From Methylorubrum zatmanii (GTDB taxonomy: Bacteria > Pseudomonadota > Alphaproteobacteria > Rhizobiales > Beijerinckiaceae), in NCBI RefSeq assembly GCF_014845115.1, contig NZ_NKUI01000138.1, forward strand, positions 1 to 38,797: 38,797 bases of DNA, written 5' to 3'. Every line of letters begins with the position of its first letter. Positions within the stretch are counted from its first letter, which is position 1. Made by a program: the position numbers and the translations under genes. The notes under the pieces are model-generated. The model did not search any database. It was given only the letters and a program-made list of their open reading frames with translations, and was not told where the DNA came from. Below are positions 25,388 to 34,014 of this stretch, in pieces.

Positions 25388-25936
25388 CCCTGCTTCCTCG
25401 TCTCGTGAATGGTGTCGGCTCAGGCGCGCCGGGGGCTGTCCTCGGCGAAGAGGGCGGCCGTCCCGGCGCTGTCGATTCCCGCGAGGCTAGAGCGCCCTTC
25501 CCGCCGCCGCCAATGCCGATGGAAGGGTCGCTCATCGAGCGGCAGCATCATTCAGGACCGGCGGCGAGGGGAAGCGCGGGGTCGGCGTCGGGCCCTTCGA
25601 AGGGCCTGGGGATCTCCCCGCTCGCCCATGTCTCCGAGGCATCCCCGATGGCGAGGATGTCCCGGAAGGTCACACAAGCATTCCGGACCCGCCGACCTTT
25701 GATGCGATACGGGCCTCCGCTTGATCGGAGCGGGTTCCCTCTCGGCAAGCCCGCGCGGCGTTCGAGCGAAGCCCCAATCCGCCATCCCGAAGGGATCAGC
25801 CGGATTGGGTCTGAGGTTGTGCTTCCTGCTGAACGCCCCCTCCTCAAATCCTGCGGAGCGTGGGCGGGGCGGCACAGTCCGACCCGGCATTGTTCTTGCT
25901 GGCATCGCGGCGGTCCGAGAAGAGGGATTGCCGCCC
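25388..25936. other. Divergent control region between hyuB and LysR, carrying repeat D
   Basis: A 549-bp region between two divergent starts, expected to hold both promoters and the LysR operator. Repeat copy D occupies 25701-25816. A minus-strand frame ending at 25548 (FRDILAIGDASETWASGEIP) begins in the repeat and could be a gene scrap, but I cannot assign it. No clear T-N11-A operator was singled out. Confidence 0.45.
25701..25816 (+). repeat. Dispersed intergenic repeat, copy D (short form)
   Basis: About 116 bp and the cleanest short copy: GATACGGGCCTCCGCTTGAT at the left, CTCGGCAAGCCCGCGCGGC in the middle, CCAATCCGCCATCCCGAAGG and GGATTGGG at the right. The terminal arms CCAATCCG and CGGATTGG pair, with ATCCC-GA-AGGGAT inside them. 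Confidence 0.85.
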
Positions 25937-26866
25937 GTGGTCATCGAAATCCGCCACGTCAGGGCGTTCCTGGCCGTCGCGTCCGAACTGCATTTCGGCC
26001 GGGCCGCGAATCAGCTCAACATCGCCCAGCCGGCGCTCAGCCGGACGATCCAGAACCTCGAAGCGCTCCTCGGGGTCCAGCTTCTCGAACGCAGCACCCG
26101 CAGCGTGCAGCTGACGCCGGCCGGACAGCTCTTCCGCGACCAGTTCGGCAAGCTGATGCGGCAGATGCAGGATGCCGTGCAGGCGACCCAGCGCATGGGC
26201 CGGGGCGAAACCGGCCTCCTCTCGGTCGCCTACGCCGATGCCGCCCTGTGCGGGCCGATGCCGGAGCTCATCCGCCGCTTCCGCCGGGAGAACCCGAGCG
26301 CCAAGCTGGAGCTCGTCCAGGGCAGCCCGGAGACGGTGCTGCAGCTGCTCGCCGACCGCCGGATCGATTGCGGCTTCGTGCCGGGCCCGGTCCGCGATGT
26401 GCGGCTCGATGCCCGCTGCCTCCATTCCGACCCGCCGGTCGTGGTCATGCCGGTCTCGCACCGCCTGTCCCTGAAGACGAAGGTCACTCTGCCGGACCTC
26501 GCCCGCGAGCGCTTCGTGACCTGCGGCGGCAGCGCCTGGGAGAGCCTTCGACGCCTCTGCCTGAAGGCCGGCTTCCTGCCCAACCTCCACCAGGAGGTTC
26601 CGCACCTGGATGCGCTGCTCGCCTTCGTGGCGGCGGAGGCGGGCATCGGCGTCTGCCCGGCCGGCGTGTCCACGAGCGCGCGCAGCGGTGTCGTGCTGCG
26701 GCCCCTCGTGGACACGCCGCTCAGCTTCGATCTTCACTGTGCCTGGCATCGGGAGAACACATCCCGGATCGTGACCGATTTCGCCGCCCTGGTGGCGCGC
26801 TTCGCGGCCGGCTCCGGCTCCGAGCCCGTGGCGCTCCGCAGCCTGCGCGCGGGCGCGGCCTCATGA
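25937..26866 (+). CDS. LysR-family transcriptional regulator between the two hyu pairs
   Basis: A 309-residue LysR-type regulator. The helix-turn-helix covers about residues 19-46 (HFGRAANQLNIAQPALSRTI), and the effector domain begins near residue 90. The frame has no ATG at a sensible place; I use GTG at 25937, with GAGAAGAGGG at 25917-25926 as its ribosome site, placing the HTH at the usual distance. TTG at 25928 is possible but lies too near that site. The longer ATG frame from 25721 would start inside repeat D and is rejected. It is divergent from hyuB pair 1 and its last six bases overlap the end of the second hyuA, tail to tail. It likely controls pair 1 and perhaps both. Confidence 0.88.
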   Translation: MVIEIRHVRAFLAVASELHFGRAANQLNIAQPALSRTIQNLEALLGVQLLERSTRSVQLTPAGQLFRDQFGKLMRQMQDAVQATQRMGRGETGLLSVAYADAALCGPMPELIRRFRRENPSAKLELVQGSPETVLQLLADRRIDCGFVPGPVRDVRLDARCLHSDPPVVVMPVSHRLSLKTKVTLPDLARERFVTCGGSAWESLRRLCLKAGFLPNLHQEVPHLDALLAFVAAEAGIGVCPAGVSTSARSGVVLRPLVDTPLSFDLHCAWHRENTSRIVTDFAALVARFAAGSGSEPVALRSLRAGAAS

Positions 26867-28918
26867 GGACGCTTCCGCCGGCAGGATGTGGAGGAGCCCG
26901 GCCTCGTCGATGAACAGGCGCTGGCCGGGTAGGACCAGGGTGGTGGTCGAGGCTTCCTCGACGAGGGCCGGCCCCGCGCATTCGAGGGCAACCGGGAGCC
27001 TGTCGCGGTTGAAGACCCGGACCTTCTGCGAGCCGTGGCCCGGAATCTCGACCCAACGCTCCCCCTGCAGCGCCGCCTCCAGGGACTGGAGACCGAGGCG
27101 GGGATGGGCCAGGGGCGGGCGCGCCGCCTCGACGGAGGCCGAGAGCCGGTAGGCCACGAACTCGACCGGATGGCCCTCCAGCTCGAAGGTGAAGGCGCGC
27201 TCGTGGGCCTCGGCGAAGCGGCGGGCGAGATCCCCGGGCCGGTCCTCGGGTGAATCGAGCCGCAGGGTCAGACAATGCTGCTGGCCGACATAGCGCAAAT
27301 CGATCCGGTATTCGAACGACACCTCCGCGGCGGCGATCTCCGGTAGCCCGGCGAAGGCCTCCCGCGCCTCCGCCTCGAGACCCGCGAACAGGCCGGGCAG
27401 GAAGGCGGCCTCCACCGCCTCGACCGCCCGGGGCAGGGTGCGCACGAAATCCCGCCGCGGCTGGGTGACCAGCATGCCGAAGGCGGAGGCGTAGCCCGGA
27501 TGGCGTGGAACGATGATCTCGCGCACCCCGAGTTCCTGGCCGAGCCGGGCGGCGTGGAGCGGCCCGCAGCCGCCCGCGACCAGAAGCACGAAGTCGCGCG
27601 GATCGTGGCCGCGCTGGACCGAGACGAGCTTCAGGGCGTTGATGATCGCCGCCTCGCCGACCCGCAGCATGGCGCCGGCCACCGCCTCGGCATCGAGGCC
27701 GAGCGGCCGGCCGAGTTCCTCCAGCGCCGTCCGGGCGAGGCCGGCATCGAGGGGCAGGCGCCCGTCGGCGAAATAGTCGGGACGGATCCGGCTTGCGACG
27801 AGGTTGGCATCGGTGAGGGTCGGCTCGCCGCCGCCGCGGCCATAGCAGGCCGGTCCCGGATCCGCCCCGGCGCTGCGCGGTCCGACCCGGAGGCATCCGC
27901 CCTGGTCGATCCAGCCGACCGAGCCGCCGCCGACGGGGATCTCGACGACGTCGACGACCGGGACCTTGACCGGATAGCCCGGACAGTCGCGGGTGCGGCC
28001 GATCCAGTACTGCTCGGTGATGCGCGGTCGACAGGCATCGATGAGCGAGCATTTGGCGGTGGTGCCGCCGATATCGAGATAGAGGATCCTGTCCTCGCCG
28101 CAGGCCTCACCGAGATAGGCCGCCCCGTTGATCCCGGCGGACGGCCCCGCCTCCAGCAGGCTGACCGGATGACGGATCGCATCGGCGAAGCGCGCGATGC
28201 CGCCGTTCGACTGGAGCGCGAAGAAGGGGCAGCGGAAGCCGCGCTCCTTGAGCGCCCGCTCGACGCCCTCCAGCTGCCGCCGCACCACGGGCTGCAGATA
28301 GGCATTGAACACGGCGGTGCTCGCGCGCTCGTATTCACCCCATTCCCGGCAGATCTCGTGGGAGGCGGTGACCGCGAGGCCGGGGCAGAGATCGCGCAGG
28401 CGGGCGGCGGCCCGGGCCTCGTGATGCGGCGCGGCATAGCTGTGCAGGAACTGGATCGCGATCGCCTCGACCCCTTCCGCGCGGCAGCGCCGGGCGACCT
28501 CGTCGACATCGTCGAGGTTGAGCGGCGTCACCGTCGCGCCGCGGGGGTCGAGGCGCTCGCGCACCTCGAAGCACAGGGCGCGGGGTACGAAGGGCGGGGG
28601 CTTGCGGTAGCGGAAATTGTAGAGGTCGGGCCGGTTGCCGCGATCGGTCTCCAGCACGTCGCGGAAACCGGCCGTGGTGACGAGGGCGGTCCGCGCGCCG
28701 GTACGTTCCAGGATGGCGTTGATCGCCACCGTGCTGCCGAAGGCGAAGTAGCTGACCTGCTCCGGGCTGACCGCGAGCCGGTCGAGAACCTCGACGAGGC
28801 TCGCCACGAAGTCGCCGGCGCGGGTGAGCGCCTTGGCGGTGCGGAGCGTCCCGCTCGCCTCGTCGAGATAGACGGCATCCGTGAAGGTGCCGCCCATGTC
28901 GACCGTCAGCGGTCCCAT
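26861..28918 (-). CDS. hyuA: Hydantoinase/5-oxoprolinase subunit A, pair 2
   Basis: A 685-residue HyuA-family subunit, clearly a paralogue of the protein at 21609-23660 but diverged throughout. It has DMGGTFTD at residues 7-14, FGSTVAINAILERTGARTAL, DIGGTTAKCS and the C-terminal PALVEEASTTTLVLPGQ. It should form an ATP-dependent cyclic-amide hydrolase with the HyuB partner encoded just upstream, whose stop lies 13 bases inside this gene. I start at MGPLTVDMGG because the motif must lie close to the N-terminus; the frame is open upstream to 29662 only as a shadow of hyuB. The stop overlaps the LysR stop region, leaving no room for a separate terminator. Confidence 0.92.
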   Translation of the reverse strand: MGPLTVDMGGTFTDAVYLDEASGTLRTAKALTRAGDFVASLVEVLDRLAVSPEQVSYFAFGSTVAINAILERTGARTALVTTAGFRDVLETDRGNRPDLYNFRYRKPPPFVPRALCFEVRERLDPRGATVTPLNLDDVDEVARRCRAEGVEAIAIQFLHSYAAPHHEARAAARLRDLCPGLAVTASHEICREWGEYERASTAVFNAYLQPVVRRQLEGVERALKERGFRCPFFALQSNGGIARFADAIRHPVSLLEAGPSAGINGAAYLGEACGEDRILYLDIGGTTAKCSLIDACRPRITEQYWIGRTRDCPGYPVKVPVVDVVEIPVGGGSVGWIDQGGCLRVGPRSAGADPGPACYGRGGGEPTLTDANLVASRIRPDYFADGRLPLDAGLARTALEELGRPLGLDAEAVAGAMLRVGEAAIINALKLVSVQRGHDPRDFVLLVAGGCGPLHAARLGQELGVREIIVPRHPGYASAFGMLVTQPRRDFVRTLPRAVEAVEAAFLPGLFAGLEAEAREAFAGLPEIAAAEVSFEYRIDLRYVGQQHCLTLRLDSPEDRPGDLARRFAEAHERAFTFELEGHPVEFVAYRLSASVEAARPPLAHPRLGLQSLEAALQGERWVEIPGHGSQKVRVFNRDRLPVALECAGPALVEEASTTTLVLPGQRLFIDEAGLLHILPAEASS

Positions 28919-30777
28919 CGGCCGACTCCCCGTTTGCGCAGGACGGCGGTCGCCTCCGCGTCGATGGCGCCGGGGCGGCCGTCCCGTCCCGGAATCAGGG
29001 CGACGCCGTAGACGTCGCGCGCCGTGTCGAGATCGACATAGCCGTTGCGCACGTCCTCCAGCACGGCGGCGGGGCTGCGGCCGAGCGGGTCGCCATAGCC
29101 GCCGCCGCTGCCGGTCACGACCCGCACCCGGTCCCCGGCCCTCAGGCGGCGGAACGGGATGCGGGCGCCGCGCTCGACGGTGCCGCCGCTCTCGACCTCG
29201 ACATGGTTGAGGCCGCCGGGCTCCCCACCCTCCAGGCCCCAGGGCTCCGTGCGGGAACGGCCGAAGCTGCTGTAGAAGAAGATCCCGTCGGCCAGGATCT
29301 CGTATTCGCGCAGGATGCCGAGGCCGCCGCGGTGGCGGCCGGCCCCCGCCGCGCCGCCGGGCGCGAGACCGTAGCGGGTGATCCGGATCGGATGCTCGGC
29401 CTCGAACAGCTCGACGGAATGGCTGAAGGTGTCGCCATCCGCCGGGGCGATCAGGGCGCTGGCCCCATCCGCGCCCGACAGGCCGCCCCAGCCCCCGACA
29501 TGCGGCTCGACCAGCACGAAATCCGAGGCGCCGTCCGCCTTGCGGCCGCCGAGATAGGTGACGCAGAGGCTGGTATAGTTGCCCGCGCTCACGCGCTCCG
29601 GCATGCCCTGCGCCAGCGCCTTCCAGACGAGGTCGATCGCCTGGGCCGCCGTCTCGTAGCACCAGCCGGTCGGGGCCGCATCGGTGGCGGTGAACACCGT
29701 CCCCTCGGGGGCGATCACGGTGAGCGGGCGAAACCAGCCGTCATTGGCCGGCGTCTCCGGCCGCACCACGGCGAGCAGCGCCGTCTTGGCCGCGGCCTCC
29801 AGCACGGCGCGGGTGCAGTTGATCGGCGCGGCCCGCTGGGGGGCGGAGCCGGTGAAGTCGGCACGGACGGCGTCGCCCGAGATCGTGACCCTCACCTGGA
29901 TCGGCAGGCGCTCGTCGTCGTTGCCGTCGCCGTCGATCCAGTCCCGGGCCGAATAGGTGCCGTTGGGCAGAAGCCGGATCGCCGCCCGGCTCAGGGCCTC
30001 GCCGAGATCGAGGGCGCGGGCGAAGCTCGCCTTCAGCCGGTCGGCTCCGTAGCTCTCGCAGAGTTCGCGCAGGCGTAGATCCCCGAGCCGCACCACGGCG
30101 AGCTGGGCCGAGAGATCGGCCACCGTCATCTCGGGCAGGCGGACATTGCCCGCGATCATCTCGATCAGGTCGTCCTGGCGGATGCCCTCCCGCACGATCC
30201 GCAGCGCCGGAATGCGCAGGCCCTCCTGGAAGATGTCGGAGGCGTCCGGCGACAGGCTGCCGGCGACCTTGCCGCCGAGCTCGTTGCAATGCGCCGTCAC
30301 CGTGACGAAGCAGACGAGCTCGCCCTCGAAGAACAGCGGCTTCACCAGGGTGATGTCGGCGATGTGGGTGCCGCCGCCATAGGGATCGTTGCTGATGAAC
30401 ACGTCGCCGGAGCGGATCGCACCGGCGAATTTCCGCCGGATCGCCGCGAGCTGACACGAGATCGTGCCGGTCAGGATGGTGATGCCGTTGGTCTGGGCGA
30501 TCAGCCGTCCCTCGGCGTCGCAGACCGAGCAAGCGAAATCGAGCACCTCGTTGATGACGGGACTGAGGCTGGTGCGCACCAGGACGGTGGCCATCTCGTC
30601 GATCACCGCGTTGAGCCGGCCGCCCAGGATGTCGGTGTCGATCTGCCGGATCACGTCGGTTGGGGCCGGTGCGCCGCGCCGGCCTGGAGCGCTGCCCCGG
30701 CCGCGGGAGGCATCCCCCGTCAGGACGCGCAGATGAGGGCGTTCGCCGCGGTGATCCGCACTCATGACGGATGCCAT
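28906..30777 (-). CDS. hyuB: Hydantoinase/5-oxoprolinase subunit B, pair 2
   Basis: A HyuB-family subunit, 623 residues with the start used here. It shows SPVINEVLDFACSVC, SNDPYGGGTHIADI, GGKVAGSLSPDASDIFQEGL and EPHVGGWGGLSGADG, all matching pair 1. The N-terminal ~40 residues are Arg/Gly/Pro-rich and absent from pair 1, so the start is uncertain: ATG at 30777 has GGGAG only two to three bases away, ATG at 30765 has it about 14 bases away, and GTG at 30654 (583 residues) would give a normal-length protein but lacks a site. Its stop overlaps hyuA by 13 bases. No regulator is divergent from this pair. Confidence 0.88.
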   Translation of the reverse strand: MASVMSADHRGERPHLRVLTGDASRGRGSAPGRRGAPAPTDVIRQIDTDILGGRLNAVIDEMATVLVRTSLSPVINEVLDFACSVCDAEGRLIAQTNGITILTGTISCQLAAIRRKFAGAIRSGDVFISNDPYGGGTHIADITLVKPLFFEGELVCFVTVTAHCNELGGKVAGSLSPDASDIFQEGLRIPALRIVREGIRQDDLIEMIAGNVRLPEMTVADLSAQLAVVRLGDLRLRELCESYGADRLKASFARALDLGEALSRAAIRLLPNGTYSARDWIDGDGNDDERLPIQVRVTISGDAVRADFTGSAPQRAAPINCTRAVLEAAAKTALLAVVRPETPANDGWFRPLTVIAPEGTVFTATDAAPTGWCYETAAQAIDLVWKALAQGMPERVSAGNYTSLCVTYLGGRKADGASDFVLVEPHVGGWGGLSGADGASALIAPADGDTFSHSVELFEAEHPIRITRYGLAPGGAAGAGRHRGGLGILREYEILADGIFFYSSFGRSRTEPWGLEGGEPGGLNHVEVESGGTVERGARIPFRRLRAGDRVRVVTGSGGGYGDPLGRSPAAVLEDVRNGYVDLDTARDVYGVALIPGRDGRPGAIDAEATAVLRKRGVGRWDR

Positions 30778-31146
30778 TTCTCCCAACCTGGGGCGGTGAC
30801 CGGTCGATCTGTCCGCCAGACGATCCGATCTACGGACGGGACGGAGGCTGCGTCCAATGCCGTTTGGGTCATGATCCGGCAGGATCGGCACCGATCGCGG
30901 TCGGTCTTCCTCAGGACCGCCTTCCAGGCGGCTCCGGCCCCTGGACCTTCGGCGGCCCCTTCTCGACGCGGATCCTCGCGTCGCGGGCCTCATGGGAAGG
31001 GCATGTCCGAGCGGATCGCCGATGTACGGATCGTCACCGACGCGCTGGCCCGCGTCGGCCCAGATCCGGCGCAGGCGCGGCGCAAGATCGGTCTCTGACC
31101 GTGCCCAGATGCTTGTCGCTCTGCCGCCATCGGCCGTGGCGGTCCC
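30778..31146. other. Intergenic region upstream of hyuB pair 2
   Basis: This 369-bp stretch must hold the hyuB pair 2 promoter and the end of the LLM operon. A 31-residue plus-strand frame at 31003-31098 (MSERIADVRIVTDALARVGP then DPAQ) has good protein-like composition and GGGAAGG just upstream, but could equally be the tail of a lost gene. Nothing else stands out. Confidence 0.35.
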
Positions 31147-32109
31147 TCACGGCGAGATCCGGGGCAGCACCGTGTGCCCGAAGGCGTCGATGAAGGCCTC
31201 CTGGCGGGTGCCGACCTGATGGACGATGATCTCGGCCAATCCCATCTCCGCCAGCTCGGCGAGCCAGGCGGCGTGCCGGCCGAGATCGTGCGAGATGCGC
31301 ACGCAGCCGTGCATGTCCTCGGGCCGGACGAAGCGGGTCGCGGTCTCGAAATCCTCCGGCCGCGACAGCTCCCAGTTCACCTCGCCCTCGATGGCATTGC
31401 TCGACCATTGCGCGTGGGCCTCCGCCAGGGCCCGCGCGGGGTCGGGATCCCAGCAGACCTTCGTCTGCAGGAAGACCGGCTTTCCGGCGCCGCCGCCTTC
31501 GCGAAAGGCGTCCAGGACCGGGCGCAGTTTTTCAGGCTCGATCCCGACGGTGACGAGGCCGTCCGCCCAGGCGCCGACGGCACGGGCGGTGGCGGCGGTG
31601 GCCGCTGCGCCGATCAGGAGCGGCGCCCGCTCCGGCCGTGAGTAGAGCCGGGCCTCCACCACCGTGACCCGGCCGCGATGGGTCACGGTCTCGCCCGCCA
31701 GCAGCGCGCGGATGATCGCGGCGCATTCGGCGAGCCGCGCGTTGCGCTCCGCCTTCTCGGGCCAGGGCAGGCCGGTGATGTCCTCGTTGAGGCGCTGGCC
31801 GCTGCCGAGGGCGAGCCACAGACGCTCGGGGAACATCTCGGACAAGGTTGCCGCCGCTTGCGCCAACACCGCCGGATGGTGCCGGTAGCCCGGGGCGGTG
31901 ATGATGCCGAAGGGCAGCCGCGTCACCGCCAGTGCCGCGCCGAGCCAGGACCAGGCATGGCCCGAATGACCCTGGGCGCGGCTCCAGGGTTTGAAATGCT
32001 CCGACGACATGGCGCAGGCGAACCCCGCGGCCTCCGCCGCCCGCACGTGGCGCAGGAGGGCGGAGGGGGCGTGCTGCTCGTGGGAGGCGTGATAGCCGAT
32101 CCGGGTCAT
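31147..32109 (-). CDS. LLM-class FMN-dependent oxidoreductase (TIGR03885-like)
   Basis: A 320-residue luciferase-like (LLM) oxidoreductase of the FGD-like branch. It starts MTRIGYHASHEQHAPS and has AAEAAGFACAMSSEHFKPWS, PAVLAQAAATLSEMFPERLW then LALGSG, and WADGLVTVGIEPEKL. Relatives oxidise sugar phosphates or related alcohols with F420 or FMN; the non-actinobacterial branch is thought to use FMN, from memory of the TIGR03885 description. GAGGAGGAG ends four bases before the ATG at 32109. It lies 10 bp after the GH15 gene, so the two are surely co-transcribed. Glucose oxidation to a lactone would suit the neighbours but is inference. Confidence 0.86.
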   Translation of the reverse strand: MTRIGYHASHEQHAPSALLRHVRAAEAAGFACAMSSEHFKPWSRAQGHSGHAWSWLGAALAVTRLPFGIITAPGYRHHPAVLAQAAATLSEMFPERLWLALGSGQRLNEDITGLPWPEKAERNARLAECAAIIRALLAGETVTHRGRVTVVEARLYSRPERAPLLIGAAATAATARAVGAWADGLVTVGIEPEKLRPVLDAFREGGGAGKPVFLQTKVCWDPDPARALAEAHAQWSSNAIEGEVNWELSRPEDFETATRFVRPEDMHGCVRISHDLGRHAAWLAELAEMGLAEIIVHQVGTRQEAFIDAFGHTVLPRISP

Positions 32110-32119
32110 GCGCTCCTCC

Positions 32120-33949
32120 TCACTGCGCGCCGACGATGCTGGGCGCCCGGCGCGCTTCCGTCTCCCGCAACGAGCGGTCGGCGTAGGTGCCCTGCACCGC
32201 CGCGCGGCCGCCATGCTCGAACAGGTCGAGCACCAGCGCGGAGTGGATGAAGCCGAGATGGCTGAAGGCCTGCGGGAAATTGCCGAGGAAGGTGCCGTCC
32301 TCCGCCGCCTCCTCGGCATAGAGGCCGACATCGTTCTGCATCGCGCGCAGGGCCTGGAAGCGGGTCCGCGCCTCCTCCCCGCGCCCGAGCCAGAGCAGGG
32401 CATCCACGAGCCAGAAGGCGCAGAGCAGGAAGGTGCCCTCGTGGCCGGGCAGCCCGTCGTCGTTCTTGTAGCGGTAGACGAGATGGCCGTGGCCGAGCCG
32501 CTCGATCACCCCATCGACGGTGCGGGCGAAGGCCGCCTCGTCCACGGGAAAGCCCACCATCGGCGCGATCAGCAGGGCGGCGTCGACCTCGTCCCCGCCG
32601 AGATATTGCGGGTAGTAGCCGTCGCGGTGGAGGCCCTCGCCGTTGACGCAGGCGACGATCCGGTCGCGCTCGCGGCACCATTCCTCCCGCTCGCCGAACA
32701 GGCGGATCGCCCGGTCGAGGGCGACCCAGTTCATGATCGCCGCGTGCAGGTAGCGCTGCTCGGGCTTGCGCGGCTCCCACAGGCCCGCATCGGGCTCGTG
32801 CCAATGGGCCGCCGAGATGTCGGCGAGGCGCGCGCCGTGGGTCCGCATCGCCTCCGGGATCGTGCCGCCCAGGCGCTGGTAGAGGTAGAGAAGATCGAGC
32901 ACCTGCCCATAGGCATCGGCCTGATGCTGCTCGGCGGCCTCGTTGCCGTGGCGCACCGGCGCGCTGCCGCGCCAGCCCTCGAAATGCCCGACCCGGATCT
33001 CCCTGAGATCGGCTTCGCCGGAGATGCTGTAGAGAGGCTTGAGCCGGCTTTCCTCCCGCTCGCACAATTCGGTCACGAAACCGAAGAAGGCCTCCGCCTC
33101 TCGGGTCATGCCGAACTTCTTCAGCACGTAGAAGGACAGGCAGGCGTCACGGATCCAGCAGAAGCGGTAATCCCAGTTGCGGACGCCGCCGACCTCCTCC
33201 GGCAGGGAGGTCGTGGGCGCGGCGACCATCGCGCCCGTCGGCTCGTAGGTCAGCCCCTTCAGGACCAGGGCCGAGCGCATCAATTCGTCCGCGAGCGGCC
33301 CGACATAGGCGGCGCCCTCGGTCCACAGGGTCCAGGCGCGACGGGTGGCCTCCATCAGCGCCCTGGCATCGGGGCAGGTGCGGGGAAGCGCCCCGCAATA
33401 GAGGGCGAAGCTCCGGTCCTGCCCGCCCTCCACGGTGAACCGCGCCACGGCGACATCGCCTTCGGGGGCGAACGTCACGTCGGAGACGAGGCCGGGGCAG
33501 CCGGCGGCGGTGACGCGGCCGCCCTCGACCTCCAGCGGCGCGAAACCCTCGGCGAATCCGGCGAGCGGACGATAGGCCGCCCTCATCGGCACGCGGCCGG
33601 ACACACCGGTGACGCGGCGCACCAGCCGGGGACGGCCGTCTCCCCCTTCCGGCCCGACCATGAAGTCGTGCAGGGTGACGAAGCCCGTCGCCGTGGTGAA
33701 GGTGGTCTCCAAGACGTTGCTGCGACTGAGATAGTGCCGCGCGGTCTCGAAGCGCTCCGTCGGCCGGATCGTGAAATGGCCGCCCCGCGCGCGGTCGAGC
33801 AGGCGCGAGAAGGCGGGGTCCGCGTCGAAGCGCTCCAGGCAGGCCCAATCGATGCCCCCGTCCCGGGCGACCAGGGCGCTGCCCTCGCAATTGCTCAGCA
33901 GGGCATAGGCCTCGATCGGCTGGTACGGGCGATCTTCGAAGTCGGACAT
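32120..33949 (-). CDS. GH15 family glycosidase (glucoamylase/trehalase-like)
   Basis: A 609-residue glycoside hydrolase family 15 protein. The N-terminal beta-rich domain starts RPYQPIEAYALLSNCEGSAL, then a linker and the (alpha/alpha)6 catalytic barrel beginning NWDYRFCWIRDA. The two catalytic carboxylates are expected at Glu392 (GLWEPR, general acid) and Glu504 (HEGTFLLCAFW, base); both are present. Bacterial GH15 proteins act as glucoamylases, glucodextranases or trehalases and release beta-glucose by inversion. There is no signal peptide, so it acts on an intracellular glucan, maltooligosaccharide or trehalose. It sits between SMP-30 and LLM genes in one operon. The in-frame extension upstream is a shadow of the SMP-30 gene. 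Confidence 0.93.
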   Translation of the reverse strand: MSDFEDRPYQPIEAYALLSNCEGSALVARDGGIDWACLERFDADPAFSRLLDRARGGHFTIRPTERFETARHYLSRSNVLETTFTTATGFVTLHDFMVGPEGGDGRPRLVRRVTGVSGRVPMRAAYRPLAGFAEGFAPLEVEGGRVTAAGCPGLVSDVTFAPEGDVAVARFTVEGGQDRSFALYCGALPRTCPDARALMEATRRAWTLWTEGAAYVGPLADELMRSALVLKGLTYEPTGAMVAAPTTSLPEEVGGVRNWDYRFCWIRDACLSFYVLKKFGMTREAEAFFGFVTELCEREESRLKPLYSISGEADLREIRVGHFEGWRGSAPVRHGNEAAEQHQADAYGQVLDLLYLYQRLGGTIPEAMRTHGARLADISAAHWHEPDAGLWEPRKPEQRYLHAAIMNWVALDRAIRLFGEREEWCRERDRIVACVNGEGLHRDGYYPQYLGGDEVDAALLIAPMVGFPVDEAAFARTVDGVIERLGHGHLVYRYKNDDGLPGHEGTFLLCAFWLVDALLWLGRGEEARTRFQALRAMQNDVGLYAEEAAEDGTFLGNFPQAFSHLGFIHSALVLDLFEHGGRAAVQGTYADRSLRETEARRAPSIVGAQ

Positions 33950-34014
33950 GGTCGTTCCTGGGGCGCCGCGAGCCGGCCGCCCTGCTTGAGGTGGAGAGAG
34001 AAGCGGGGCCGGGC

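Noticed and set aside
25548..25700. Minus-strand frame FRDILAIGDASETWASGEIP beginning in repeat D
   Set aside because: Could be the tail of a gene lost when the repeat arrived, but there is no recognisable family and no start.
30835..30880. Possible sixth copy of the dispersed repeat (CCAATGCCGTTTGGGTC)
   Set aside because: Only about 18 bases resemble copy C, with several mismatches; too weak.
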